In this document: in pieces, positions 19,036 through 29,030 of the stretch
Position numbering within the stretch: the stretch's first letter is position 1
Layout: the number at the start of each line of letters is the position of its first letter
Assembly: GCA_030668875.1 (NCBI GenBank)
Contig: DAOVER010000001.1
Span: 52,486-116,485 of the forward strand
DNA length: 64,000 nucleotides
Direction of reading: 5' to 3'
From: Candidatus Heimdallarchaeota archaeon
GTDB lineage: Archaea; Asgardarchaeota; Heimdallarchaeia; Heimdallarchaeales; Heimdallarchaeaceae
The notes under the pieces: model-generated
Database searches by the model: none
Told to the model about the DNA's origin: nothing
The model's input: the letters and a program-made list of their open reading frames with translations, nothing else
Translations under genes and position numbers: made by a program

Positions 19036-20274
19036 TTACTTTTTCTTTGAATACATTTTTTCTAGATATTTACTTTTTGCGATATTAAGTGCTTCAAGAG
19101 CATGATTGAAGCAATGCAATCTTCGCTCTGGAATAGGATCCCATCCTCTCCCATCACTGTTTTCAGCCATCAGAAGTTGCTTCCATAATTCATCATCTAT
19201 TTCTTCTGGAGTTAGTTGATTAATATACCATCTTGCTTCATCACATAGACGCTCGAGTTTTTGATTATCTTCATCTTTAGTCCACAAATCTAATCTTCTA
19301 TCAGGTGCCCAACTACCAGTTTTCATATACCCAATTTCTGAAGGTTTGTTATTTTCCAGATATTTCACTGGTAATATCATTGAATTATCACTGATATTGG
19401 TCATCTTGATCAATAGTTTCCTAAGAGATTCAGTAGCAATCAGTTTTCCATCAACTACACTTCTATATCCAAAAAATTCTATGTCTGTTCCATATGGAAT
19501 TACTAGACCAGTTTGTTTACTAAATTTTGAAATTATTTTTATTGTGTTCCTTATTGATAACAATGGATAACCCATAAGACTAGCACTTGTGAAAATTGAC
19601 CAACTTTGAGGAACTCTTAAACCTGTAATAGTCCCTTTAGCTCCCTTCACTTCAACAGGTTCAAATTCAGCACTTTTGAGTACTTTTTTCATCCCTCTAA
19701 TTGCTCTTCTAAAGTGAATGATTTTTCTGAATATTCCTTTTGCTTTTAAGAAATCAATTACGTAATGTGAAGCAGAATAGTATTCAGCATTGTATAGGTT
19801 GGAGTCATTCATTAAGGGTGAACTCATTCTATATAGCTCATCATCAATGAACATGTATGAGAAACCATGTTCTTTCAGTATTTTTGGAAGTGTTGGGTCA
19901 TAAGCTAATTCAGGAAGCCAGAAACCTTTAGGTACATAATTTAATGTTTTTTCAAGAACCTCAAGATTAAACTCTATTTGTTTGTTAATATCTTCAATTG
20001 GTAATAATGGGAAAATGGGGTGAGAATATCCACAACCTGTTAACTCAAATTTCTCTTTCTTGATACCTTCTTTTAATAAATCTATAACTTCAGGATATTC
20101 GTTATAGAGAATTTCTAAAGTAACACCTGTGAAGTTGAGTACAACTGCAATGTCTGGTATCTCAAGAAGTAGGGAAAGAACTGGAATATAACTCTGTTCA
20201 ACAACATTAGGAATCTCATCAACGGGAATCTCTGCATATTGGAGATTTGCATGTAAAATTATGGTTGAATACAC
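19036..20274 (-). CDS. Glycoside hydrolase family 57 (amylase/4-alpha-glucanotransferase type)
   Basis: A 412-residue GH57 protein acting on alpha-glucans, with the seven-fold barrel motifs in order: HANLQYAEIP (motif 1, HxNLQ), CGYSHPIFPLL (motif 2), GFWLPELAYDP (motif 3, nucleophile Glu122) and IPYGTDIEFFGYR (motif 4, acid/base Asp264). It lacks a signal peptide, so it is cytoplasmic. The length is nearer to compact GH57 amylases than to the longer branching enzymes. Substrate specificity within the family is not decidable. GTG start. It is divergent from galT with about 90 bases between them, so a carbohydrate role for both is plausible. Confidence 0.9.
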   Translation of the reverse strand: MYSTIILHANLQYAEIPVDEIPNVVEQSYIPVLSLLLEIPDIAVVLNFTGVTLEILYNEYPEVIDLLKEGIKKEKFELTGCGYSHPIFPLLPIEDINKQIEFNLEVLEKTLNYVPKGFWLPELAYDPTLPKILKEHGFSYMFIDDELYRMSSPLMNDSNLYNAEYYSASHYVIDFLKAKGIFRKIIHFRRAIRGMKKVLKSAEFEPVEVKGAKGTITGLRVPQSWSIFTSASLMGYPLLSIRNTIKIISKFSKQTGLVIPYGTDIEFFGYRSVVDGKLIATESLRKLLIKMTNISDNSMILPVKYLENNKPSEIGYMKTGSWAPDRRLDLWTKDEDNQKLERLCDEARWYINQLTPEEIDDELWKQLLMAENSDGRGWDPIPERRLHCFNHALEALNIAKSKYLEKMYSKKK

Positions 20275-20363
20275 AAGTCAAAACAATAGATTGGACATAA
20301 AAAGATTTTGGGAGGAATAACTATCCGAAGCTATTAAATAAATATAAGATAATAATAACTCAA

Positions 20364-21320
20364 ATGACATCCCGTGAGATAAGAAAGAACCCATTTACAG
20401 GAGAATGGGTAATCTTTTCAGAGAAAAGACAGACTAGACCAGACAGAAAAGAAAGTGAATGTCCTTTATGTGTAGGTTCTGAAGAAGTACCAAGTTTTAC
20501 CAAACCTCTACGTTTGGATAACAAATTCCCTGCTCTCTCGACAGAGGGAGAATTAAAACGACATAAAATGGGTGAATTTTATGAGAAAATGAATGGTTAT
20601 GGCAACTGCCAATTAGTTGTGTATACTGATAATCATGATTCAAAATTTCTATCATTATCGTCCGACAATATAATGCAGATTTTTGAAGTGTGGATGGCAG
20701 CAACTAAAGAAAATGGCAAGAATCCTTCCTTAAAGTATATCCTCCCTTTTGAAAACTATGGTGAAGATGTAGGTGCAACTCTAATTCATCCTCACGGACA
20801 AATTTATGCTTTCTCTTTCATACCAAATGAGATTCAATTAGAATTTAATACAATACAACAGTATCGCGAGAAAAACAAAGAATGTATGGTTTGTAATTAT
20901 ATCTCAGCTGAACTTGATAAAGATGTTAGAGTAGTTTATCATGATGAAAGCATCATCGCCTTAATTCCCTATCATGCTAAGTATGCATATGATGTATATA
21001 TCTACCCTAAACGGCATTACAACTTCCTACATCAAGGGACGAGAAGCGAATTCAACTTATTGGTTGATCTTTTACCAAAACTAATCGCTGCTTTAAATCA
21101 TATCTTTGAGAAAGAGGTAAGCTACTCTCTATCTCTCCACCAAGCACCTTTAAACACTAAAAATTCTTCTTTTTACCATTTGTATTTCAAACTTCATACA
21201 CCACAAAGAAACGCTTCTTCACTAAAATTACTTGGTGCAGTCGAGACTAGTACAGATACTTTCATTAATGGAATCCTTCCAGAAAATGCAGCATCTAAAT
21301 TGAGAAAAATTATGATGTAA
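20364..21320 (+). CDS. galT: Galactose-1-phosphate uridylyltransferase (HIT superfamily)
   Basis: A 318-residue Leloir-pathway type transferase exchanging UMP between UDP-glucose and galactose-1-phosphate. The start REIRKNPFTGEWVIFSEKR is the family hallmark. A zinc pair CPLC lies at 33-36, and the active site is HPHGQ at 142-146, with His144 the nucleophile that carries UMP. A second CMVC pair sits near 173-176. The C-terminal half repeats the HIT fold. Some archaeal members use other sugar phosphates, so the acceptor is an inference. ATG start; a TATA-like tattaaataaatataa lies 25-35 bases upstream. Confidence 0.9.
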   Translation: MTSREIRKNPFTGEWVIFSEKRQTRPDRKESECPLCVGSEEVPSFTKPLRLDNKFPALSTEGELKRHKMGEFYEKMNGYGNCQLVVYTDNHDSKFLSLSSDNIMQIFEVWMAATKENGKNPSLKYILPFENYGEDVGATLIHPHGQIYAFSFIPNEIQLEFNTIQQYREKNKECMVCNYISAELDKDVRVVYHDESIIALIPYHAKYAYDVYIYPKRHYNFLHQGTRSEFNLLVDLLPKLIAALNHIFEKEVSYSLSLHQAPLNTKNSSFYHLYFKLHTPQRNASSLKLLGAVETSTDTFINGILPENAASKLRKIMM

Positions 21321-21505
21321 GTAATTTTTCCTATTTTCCTGATTCTCATAAATATTAACAAGCACAAATGAACTTCTATTATGAATAGGCAGTTATCACG
21401 TTAGTCTCTATTTTTCTCGAAGTTGTTATCTTGGTTGGAATCTAAAAGAATCTTTATAATAATATAATCACATAGTTGTCGTTAGACAATAATTGGAGGT
21501 CTAAA

Positions 21506-24500
21506 ATGAAATTTAAAACAATTTTGGGTTCGACTTTAGTTGGTTTTACACTTATTCTGCTGACAATGAGTAGTACAGTTACTCAAGCTCATTTATCCTC
21601 ACAGAATAACAGTTCAAACCTTGAAGTAGATCCAATATTTATTGAAGAAATGAATATTATAGCAGGTAAAGATTCAGCTGCACTAGTACAATTAATTTTA
21701 CTAGGTGCGAGCGCTCCAACCATTGCATCAAACTCACTATTTGCAAGTGTTATAAATTGGTTATTTATTGCCTCAGATCAAGCAGATTATCTTCCATATC
21801 TTAATCGAAGACCTTTCAGAGCTGCAGATAATGCAACATTAATTTTAGAAATTGATGGCTCTTTAGGTGCTACTGGAAGTCTTGCTAAGGCTGTAGAAAT
21901 AAGTATCCTTTTTGCAACATATTATGATGTAGGTTTGTTCTGGTCAGGAGCTGACAAACTTCTAAATAACAACTACCTATACTACTTCACAGGTGGTATG
22001 GAGAACACTATTTTCAATACTCTAATTACAGAGATAAGAGCTGATGTTGGTACAGGTTTTGCTTCACTACTTGACCCAGCAACAGTAAGTGGTGCTCCCG
22101 TAAAAACAGTTGTTATTGGTGAAGGGTTTATTGAAGGAAGAATGCTTCCTGTTCGTGGAGTTTTCTACGTAGATGATGACGCTATTACAGGTACAACAAC
22201 TTACACACTGTCAACTTTAGAGTTGTTTGGAACAAATGTAGTTGCAAAAACTGGTATTGGGATATACTATTCTACACTAAAATTTAATTTCCCATATACA
22301 ATTAATCCTCTCGAAATATTCCCAAGAACAGATAACTTTGCCCCTCATATAACTGGAAAAATGGATTGGTTGCTTAATGCACCTTGGCGATTAGCTAGGC
22401 CAGCTCAAGATTACTACGTTGTATTTGACATTAATCATGATGCGCTGACTTCAGCTCCAAGAGTTTCTGTAAATATGGCATATGATCAAGACATGCTAAA
22501 CAATGCAGGTCGCTTACAGATGGATTATGTTGTAACCAATACAGGAACAGAAAACGCAACAGATATTGATATCAGTTATTCACTTGGACCAGACTTTCTA
22601 GACTTTCTGGCTGCTAAACCAGATATGCCAGCACTTCGTCCAGATGTATATATAGATGAAACAGTATTAATCAAAATCAATGCATCAATTGATATTGAAG
22701 TAGGTCCTCAATTAGAAGGATGGGGTGTTGAAGATCAACATCACAACCAAATAGGTTTGGTGTTGGATGGTTGGTACAAATGGACTGCAAATGACTCACT
22801 AGTTGATTTTGATCCATTACTCACTGATGTTGTTGTGAAATCAGATTCAGCCCAAATAGTAATTGTGCCAATTGTAGATGAACAAGTGACCACATCAATA
22901 TCCTTGCATTGTGATGACGGGCTTTCTAAAATACTAGTATCAACAGTAACAGCTTATCTAGCTGATATTGACATAACTGATTATATGCCTTACACTCTTG
23001 CAACAGTTCCGCTAATGTTAGCAGATTATGAGACTGAACTATGGCTCGCTGTAGAAAATGCAGGAACTGAATTGTATGATTTGTTATATACAGAGCAATC
23101 TATCTTTGATCCTTACTTAATGGACTTCACATTCTCTGTTCGAGATGTTGGAGTAATTGGATTAGATTCAGTTGAGGAAGTTTTCTTGAATACAACAATA
23201 CCTTTCCTAGGTGTTGGTGAATCAGTCAATGTCAGTTGGGCATTAGACAACATTCCAGCTAAAGATGACTTCTTTGGAATTATGGGTGTTGAATTGATAG
23301 ATAACGGAGATCCCGCAAACGCTGTGAAATTAACAACAGTTAAACAAACTGGTTATAACTTGATGAGATTGCTCTTTGGTTATGGAGATCCTGGCGCAAC
23401 ATTTACTTACAGTCGTCCACTCAGTTTCTATAGTCCCTGGGACAACAATTGGATTTCAGTAGGTGCTAGATATAGCTATCTCGATGAACAAGGTTTCGAA
23501 TATTATGGTTTCAGTAATGGAATCAACTTACAAATTGCTGATGATGAAGCTGTTCTTAATGTCCATGTTTCATTAGATCAAACTGGTTACACAGTTGGAG
23601 ACGCAATAACTGTAACTTATTCTGTTACAAACACTGGAAATCTTGCTGCTGAAAATGTCAAAATCTATCTCTTCCATGGAAGAATGGGTAATGACTGGCA
23701 AATTAGAGATGCTAAACTGTTCTACTATGATGATGTTGGAACAGTTGTTGCTGGTGGAAGTTACGTCGGAACAGCTGATGTTTTTGCCAATTCTTTCCTA
23801 GGAATTCATCCAGTTTATGCAGTAGCAGAATTTGACACTGACGTTGGTCAAACTGCATTATCTGATGGAATTGTTAACTTTGGAAACGGTTTAATTTCTA
23901 TATTTGAAGGCGCAGCAGAAACTCACCATTTAGTACTATCTAATATGGATTGGGCTATGTTACTCCCCGACACAGAGAATAGAGAACCAGCATTCCCACA
24001 ACCAATACTATCAATCGATGTGTCTGTGTTGTTCATCATCCCAGATGATGCTCCTTGGGAATTAGAGATTTCTATTACTATCACCAACATTGGTGACGAG
24101 ACTACTCACTTGACCATCTATCAGATTTACAATGCAACTTCAATGGACTTATTACACAAAGAATCCACCAAAGGTAGCATTGCTAATGATACTGCTTATG
24201 GATTAGGTGTTATCGTCTTTCTAGGTATAACATTGGCTCCCGGTGAATCAGTTGAGATTACAATGAGATGGTTATTCCTCACAAGCAGTGGATGTTTCAT
24301 TCCAGGTATTCGTATAGTCTATGATAGTAGATTTGAGAACGAATTGGGTGATGATCCAATGGGAGATCCTCCAGAAGAAGACGTTATGACAGCGATGAAT
24401 GGTGAAGCCCAAGATAGTGAAGATTGGGAAGACTATGGAGAATCCACACAAACAGGTTCTTCAGCAGGTGCTGATGTCTTTACTGGTGGAGATAACACTC

Positions 24501-24598
24501 GTAGAACAGGATCACTCGATGCCCTTTATTGGTCATTAGGTGCAATCTTTGTAGTTGCAACAGTTTCAACAATGTTGAGAAGAAAACTAAAACACTAA
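21506..24598 (+). CDS. Large secreted surface protein with CARDB/DUF11-like repeats and C-terminal anchor
   Basis: About 1030 residues, very likely outside the cell. The ATG at 21506, with ggaggt 6 bases upstream, gives a clean signal peptide (basic MKFK, hydrophobic stretch, TQA cleavage region); a TTG 30 bases earlier is less likely. The protein is beta-rich with Ig-like units: LQMDYVVTNTGTENATDIDI and TYSVTNTGNLAAENVKIYL are DUF11/CARDB signatures, and a third appears near residue 845 (ITITNIGDETTHL). An acidic linker (about 955-1010) leads to a membrane anchor and short basic tail. Composition fits an S-layer or adhesin-like role. No enzymatic motif is seen. A T-rich terminator follows. 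Confidence 0.8.
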   Translation: MKFKTILGSTLVGFTLILLTMSSTVTQAHLSSQNNSSNLEVDPIFIEEMNIIAGKDSAALVQLILLGASAPTIASNSLFASVINWLFIASDQADYLPYLNRRPFRAADNATLILEIDGSLGATGSLAKAVEISILFATYYDVGLFWSGADKLLNNNYLYYFTGGMENTIFNTLITEIRADVGTGFASLLDPATVSGAPVKTVVIGEGFIEGRMLPVRGVFYVDDDAITGTTTYTLSTLELFGTNVVAKTGIGIYYSTLKFNFPYTINPLEIFPRTDNFAPHITGKMDWLLNAPWRLARPAQDYYVVFDINHDALTSAPRVSVNMAYDQDMLNNAGRLQMDYVVTNTGTENATDIDISYSLGPDFLDFLAAKPDMPALRPDVYIDETVLIKINASIDIEVGPQLEGWGVEDQHHNQIGLVLDGWYKWTANDSLVDFDPLLTDVVVKSDSAQIVIVPIVDEQVTTSISLHCDDGLSKILVSTVTAYLADIDITDYMPYTLATVPLMLADYETELWLAVENAGTELYDLLYTEQSIFDPYLMDFTFSVRDVGVIGLDSVEEVFLNTTIPFLGVGESVNVSWALDNIPAKDDFFGIMGVELIDNGDPANAVKLTTVKQTGYNLMRLLFGYGDPGATFTYSRPLSFYSPWDNNWISVGARYSYLDEQGFEYYGFSNGINLQIADDEAVLNVHVSLDQTGYTVGDAITVTYSVTNTGNLAAENVKIYLFHGRMGNDWQIRDAKLFYYDDVGTVVAGGSYVGTADVFANSFLGIHPVYAVAEFDTDVGQTALSDGIVNFGNGLISIFEGAAETHHLVLSNMDWAMLLPDTENREPAFPQPILSIDVSVLFIIPDDAPWELEISITITNIGDETTHLTIYQIYNATSMDLLHKESTKGSIANDTAYGLGVIVFLGITLAPGESVEITMRWLFLTSSGCFIPGIRIVYDSRFENELGDDPMGDPPEEDVMTAMNGEAQDSEDWEDYGESTQTGSSAGADVFTGGDNTRRTGSLDALYWSLGAIFVVATVSTMLRRKLKH

Positions 24599-24629
24599 TT
24601 TTTCTTTTTCTTTCTTTTTCTTTTCTTTT
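24599..24629 (+). terminator. T-rich terminator after the surface-protein gene
   Basis: About 30 bases of nearly pure T with scattered C follow the stop. Archaeal RNA polymerase releases on such tracts without a hairpin. It separates the surface protein from the SMC-like operon 60 bases on. Confidence 0.55.
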
Positions 24630-24691
24630 AGTAATTCGTAATAGCTGGTTTTAAATATTGATTTGTCGCTAGATTCCAAGAGCGGGATTCG

Positions 24692-27664
24692 ATGTCTTCT
24701 TTAAAACTTTCACCAGACAACTTCATATTTCATCGTTTAACGCTCCACAATTTTAAGATGCATAAGTTCACAGAATTAGAATTGTCTGAACTGCCTATCA
24801 TAGTTATCTCAGGTGCAAATGGTAGTGGAAAAACACAGATTCTCGAAGCTCTTATCCTTTCTATAGGACATACACCAAGTAGAGTAAGCTTGAGTTCATA
24901 CAAAGATCTTGTTGGACCCTTTAATGACCATTGCATAATCCAACTATTTTTGAGAAATCCCACGATAAATGATCAACGATTGATTTCTAGCTCTGATCCT
25001 GATATTAGCAATATTGTAAACAAAGATAGATTTCATTTAGAAATAAGAATCAACAAAGAAGGGGATATGAGAAGAAGCATTGTTGATTCTAAAGGCAAAA
25101 AGCAGTCTATTGCTCGAAAACAAATACAGCGATTAATGAAAAGCATTGGTATTTATGATGATACAATGCTCAATTTTACCGAAGAAGGGTATCTAAGCTC
25201 ATTTGCTGATGGTTCTCCACGTAAGAAATTGGAGAGTCTTCTTGCAGCTACTGGACTAAAAGAGATATTTGCAAGTTATTTAACTTCAAAGATAAGAGTT
25301 GATGAAAAAAACAGAGATTTCTCTCCTTTAGTGTTGCAACTTGAAAAAGAAAAAATTTCTTTGAACAAACTGAAAGAAAATTTCGAAAGATTAGAAAAAA
25401 AGAGAGAGCTTATCACCCGTTTTGAGAATGTTGATAGAGAATTAGTTTGGTTTAACGCATTAGACAGTAAAGATAGATTGCAGGAATCTAATAAAGAACT
25501 TACATCCAAGAAAAAGGAATTAAGTAGTCTAAACACGCAGATGCAATCTACCAATGAGAACTATGACAAAATTAGAAAAGAACTAGAGAAACTGGAGAAA
25601 GATAATAATAATTTGATTAATGAGAGAGATGAATTAAGTGATAAAGTGAGTCGATTTGAGGGACAGAAAGAAGAAAAGGAAAGAAAAATAAACCAATTCA
25701 AGGAAAATCTCAAAAACATAGACGAGAAACTTACCGAATTTCGCAAAGTAAAAACCAATGATAATTTAAGTGATAAAATTAGCCTTCAAGATCAACTGAG
25801 TAGTATTAAAAAACAGCAGCAGTATCTAAATGTCAGAATAAAAGATATTTCAAAAGAATTGAGAGAAAAAGCTGTTGAAGAGAAAGAGATTAAGGAACGT
25901 ATCAATGAACGAGCAGGTCTTCATGGTGATTTAAGTGATTATGAGAGAAATCTTGTAAAGGATACTGTAAAATTCAAAGAAGGAATCAAATCCTCTCGTT
26001 ATGCAGGAGAGATTATAGGACCAGTTTATGAAATCATAACAATCTTACCTGATTTTGTAGAGTATTCTGAAGTAATAAAGCAAGCTTTGGGTCGAACTTT
26101 ATTTGGGTTCATTGCTACATCTGAGGAGGCATATCAGACAGCTAAAGAGATTTACGATACTCTCTTCCCGTCATTTAAACCTAATTTCACAGTAGGAAGA
26201 GTACTAGAGGATGAACGAGGCCCTAAACCTGATTATCTCACATCCACTGCTATGGGCGAGAAACCAGATGGTGTGATTGATAATGTTATTAATTTAATAG
26301 AAACCTCCACTCAAGTAAAACTATATCTTAAACGATTTGTAAACGTTATTCTTGCAATTCCTGAATTATCACCAAATCTTCTAACCAATTATGCAAAACA
26401 GATAAGAGCAAATATTCTTACTGCTGATGGTAAGAGTTACTATCTATCTAGAGAAGCTTTTTCCAGACCACCAAGAAAATATCGTGTGAAATTAAATGTT
26501 TCTTTGGATAAATATCTGTCAATAGAAAGGATACGTGAAAACTTACAAAATCTTTATTCTAACATGGAAGAGTTAGTTACAGAAGAAAGCAAATATATTC
26601 AAGAAATAAGCCAACTTGAAAATAAGAAAAGAGAAATAGAAAATTCTCTGCGACCATGGGAGATATCAGGAGACGAATTAGAAAGAGAATTTATCAATCT
26701 AGAAAATAAGAAGGATGAGATTGAACAACAATTAAAAGAAGAAAATATTGGTTTGGAACAGATTGAGGAGAAAATCGAAAGTCATACTTCTCATTTAATT
26801 GAGATGGATAATGAATTAAAAATCAAAAGAAGTCTTGAAAATAAAAAGAGAAATGAGTTTTCAGAATTAACACATAATATCAATGAGCTTTCATCCAAAA
26901 AAAACAGGATTATCAGGCATGTTGAATTGTTGAATATTGAGGTGGGGGAAATAGAGACACAGCACAACGAATTGCTCGGTTTGGCTCAAGAGAAAGGCTT
27001 ACAGCCTGAAATTATCCGTGAAAATAAGGAGGAAATCTTCTCAGATTATAACAAAATTAAAGGGCAACTTGAACTGCTAGAAATAACACCCAAAGTAACT
27101 GAAGAAACTTTGAAAGAGCAAGAAAGTAAAGTTGAGAAATTACAAATAGAAGTAGAAGAAAATCAAAAACACTTGGATAATCTCAAGAAAGATTTAGATA
27201 AACGTTTAGCTGAATGGGAAGGTAGTTTGTACCAAATAGTTTCCCACCTTAATAAAATGCTCAATTTACTTCTAAAAGACGTTTTTGCGAATATCTCTTT
27301 AAGTATCGTAAACTACAATGATGAAACAAATTCAGGGTTGATAATTGAGGCTGAAACAAAAGGTGATGAAAGAAAATATAGACAGTTATCAGGTGGGGAA
27401 AAAACGTTAATCGCTCAAGCTATAATCTTAGCACTCCACATGATAAACCATTCCCCAATTCATGCCATTGATGAGTTTACGCAAAAATTAGATAAGAAGA
27501 ATAAATCATTAGCTTTTTCAATGGCTTTGGCTACCTATGAGATAGCAAAAGAGAATAGATCTATAACCCCGCAATTTCTTCTAATTACTCCTTCGCTTGA
27601 TGAAGTTCAACTTTCAGATGAGTTTACACATAAAATATTAATTGAATCTAAGGTGATTGTATGA
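24692..27664 (+). CDS. SMC-family ATPase resembling Smc5/6
   Basis: A 990-residue SMC ATPase: N-head, coiled coil, hinge, coiled coil, C-head. Walker A GANGSGKT is at 41-48, followed by ILEALILSIGHTPSRV, which resembles the ALGGKP segment of Smc5/6 heads rather than that of Smc1-4. Coils fill about 205-425 and 570-850. The hinge (about 435-560) has YAGEIIGPVYEII. The ABC signature LSGGEK is at 899-904, and Walker B HAIDEFTQKLD has Asp927/Glu928. The end, QFLLITPSLDEV, closely recalls the Smc5 C-terminus (ITPKLL). It overlaps the next gene by four bases (ATGA). Eukaryotic Smc5/6 stabilises forks and recombination intermediates; a comparable role here is inference. It is shorter than typical SMCs (about 1100-1200). 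Confidence 0.9.
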   Translation: MSSLKLSPDNFIFHRLTLHNFKMHKFTELELSELPIIVISGANGSGKTQILEALILSIGHTPSRVSLSSYKDLVGPFNDHCIIQLFLRNPTINDQRLISSSDPDISNIVNKDRFHLEIRINKEGDMRRSIVDSKGKKQSIARKQIQRLMKSIGIYDDTMLNFTEEGYLSSFADGSPRKKLESLLAATGLKEIFASYLTSKIRVDEKNRDFSPLVLQLEKEKISLNKLKENFERLEKKRELITRFENVDRELVWFNALDSKDRLQESNKELTSKKKELSSLNTQMQSTNENYDKIRKELEKLEKDNNNLINERDELSDKVSRFEGQKEEKERKINQFKENLKNIDEKLTEFRKVKTNDNLSDKISLQDQLSSIKKQQQYLNVRIKDISKELREKAVEEKEIKERINERAGLHGDLSDYERNLVKDTVKFKEGIKSSRYAGEIIGPVYEIITILPDFVEYSEVIKQALGRTLFGFIATSEEAYQTAKEIYDTLFPSFKPNFTVGRVLEDERGPKPDYLTSTAMGEKPDGVIDNVINLIETSTQVKLYLKRFVNVILAIPELSPNLLTNYAKQIRANILTADGKSYYLSREAFSRPPRKYRVKLNVSLDKYLSIERIRENLQNLYSNMEELVTEESKYIQEISQLENKKREIENSLRPWEISGDELEREFINLENKKDEIEQQLKEENIGLEQIEEKIESHTSHLIEMDNELKIKRSLENKKRNEFSELTHNINELSSKKNRIIRHVELLNIEVGEIETQHNELLGLAQEKGLQPEIIRENKEEIFSDYNKIKGQLELLEITPKVTEETLKEQESKVEKLQIEVEENQKHLDNLKKDLDKRLAEWEGSLYQIVSHLNKMLNLLLKDVFANISLSIVNYNDETNSGLIIEAETKGDERKYRQLSGGEKTLIAQAIILALHMINHSPIHAIDEFTQKLDKKNKSLAFSMALATYEIAKENRSITPQFLLITPSLDEVQLSDEFTHKILIESKVIV

Positions 27665-28416
27665 CAGACCAAGAATCTACAGATGGAGCTCACAGTTCGG
27701 AGACAACAATGATTGAAGAGACAAGTGACTGGTCTGAGATAATCTTTCAAACTCTTTTTGAATTAGAAAAAAAATATTCAAAATCGCTCAGGAAGAAAGA
27801 AGTAGTAGGAGTGATTGAGTCAGAAAATGATAGGAAGAGAGTATCCGATGCTTATATTTACCTTAATAGTCAGAGGGAGAGTCTGGTGGATTCTGCACTA
27901 TATGAAGGTTTCATTGACATGGGTGAGTTGAGGGAATCAAGCTATTTGGAACAGATGTTTCTTCTAGAACAAAGACTGAATAACTTTGGGCGATTTGTAG
28001 CAAAATCATGCCAGTCAATATTTTTTACAATGGGGAAACCTACTATAGAATATAGTAGTGTAGATCTCGGAGCTAAACTAGATTTGATAGAATCTGAAGA
28101 TATGGATGAAATCAAACTCTTCATTCGGAGAAATCAAGATGTACTTAGAGTATTTGAAAGCACTTTTTTGAGTTATGGTGATATAGTGAATTATGAAAAA
28201 GATTTGTTTGAGAAGCTTCTAAATAAAAGATTCAAGAAAAAAGAATTGGAAGGTCTATTATCAGTAGTAGAAACTGAAATCTTATCTAAGATGATCAGTG
28301 AGAAAAAAATAAGAGTGGTTCAACAAGATGACTATCTTATATTTTCAAAGAACGGTGATTATGAAGAATTAAAGGGAATATCTAGTAGTGTTCTTCTATC
28401 ACCAAAGAAAAACTGA
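27661..28416 (+). CDS. Kleisin-like partner of the SMC ATPase (ScpA/Nse4-like, tentative)
   Basis: A 251-residue acidic, largely helical protein overlapping the SMC stop codon (ATGA), so translationally coupled. After a polar N-terminal tail come helices (about 25-110). The C-terminal 80 residues look like a winged helix: VNYEKDLFEKLLNKRFKKKELEGLLSVVETEILSKMISEKK, then the wing strand IRVVQQDDYLIFSK. A C-terminal winged helix ending in a wing is how kleisins grip the SMC head. No family motif is strong enough to be certain, so the kleisin call rests on position plus fold pattern. Confidence 0.6.
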   Translation: MTDQESTDGAHSSETTMIEETSDWSEIIFQTLFELEKKYSKSLRKKEVVGVIESENDRKRVSDAYIYLNSQRESLVDSALYEGFIDMGELRESSYLEQMFLLEQRLNNFGRFVAKSCQSIFFTMGKPTIEYSSVDLGAKLDLIESEDMDEIKLFIRRNQDVLRVFESTFLSYGDIVNYEKDLFEKLLNKRFKKKELEGLLSVVETEILSKMISEKKIRVVQQDDYLIFSKNGDYEELKGISSSVLLSPKKN

Positions 28417-28430
28417 GAAGTGATGTGCTA

Positions 28431-29030
28431 ATGGAAGAGGAGTTTCACAATACGGATGAAGTACAAGGTGACAAACCTGAAATTGTCAAACTTCCAGCAG
28501 CTATAACAGATGAAGAAAAAAGTGAATTGTTCAAAGAATTAACTACTATTCTGTCTAGAAGATGGGTTAAAGACAAGATATTCGTTTTTGGAAGTTCAGA
28601 GATTGATCTTCTACTTGCAACAAGATTTGACATTGATACGCTTCGTGAGATTATTGAAGAATACAAAAGATTTGTTGAAATTCTTGGATTGGAAGTAGTG
28701 GAATATACTCTTGACGGTGAAATGTGGTATAGTTTAAAATCTGCATTTTATGCTCCTTCAGAATTAATGAAGAGCGAATTCGTTGTTCTTGGAACAATAA
28801 TTGGGATCCTTGAAACCCAGACAGAACCTCTTTTAACAAAGATAATTAAAGAAAAATTAATCGATACAAACAGAATGAAAGCGTATCAAGTTGATTTATG
28901 TTTACGAAAATTAACACAACAAGGCTATATAAAGAGACACCAGAATGTTTTGTCATATAATTATAGAACTCTAGTCGAATATGGAGAAGAAGAAAGGAGA
29001 AAAATAGCAGAGGAGTTTCGAAAAATTTGA
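28431..29030 (+). CDS. Winged-helix 'kite'-like SMC accessory protein (ScpB/Nse3-like, tentative)
   Basis: About 199 residues. The ATG at 28431 is preferred; a GTG two codons upstream is possible. Two winged-helix-like halves are visible: EEKSELFKELTTILSRRWV...EIIEEYKRFVEILGLEVVEYTLDGEMWYSL and SEFVVLGTIIGILETQTEPLLTKIIKEKLIDTNRM...LTQQGYIKRH. Tandem winged helices are the layout of kite proteins (ScpB, Nse1, Nse3), which bind the kleisin linker. The gene lies 14 bases after the kleisin-like frame and overlaps the next gene. The call depends heavily on context. Confidence 0.6.
   Translation: MEEEFHNTDEVQGDKPEIVKLPAAITDEEKSELFKELTTILSRRWVKDKIFVFGSSEIDLLLATRFDIDTLREIIEEYKRFVEILGLEVVEYTLDGEMWYSLKSAFYAPSELMKSEFVVLGTIIGILETQTEPLLTKIIKEKLIDTNRMKAYQVDLCLRKLTQQGYIKRHQNVLSYNYRTLVEYGEEERRKIAEEFRKI

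Noticed and set aside
21476..21505. TTG start for the surface protein
   Set aside because: The ATG at 21506 has an ideal ggaggt and gives a canonical signal peptide directly.
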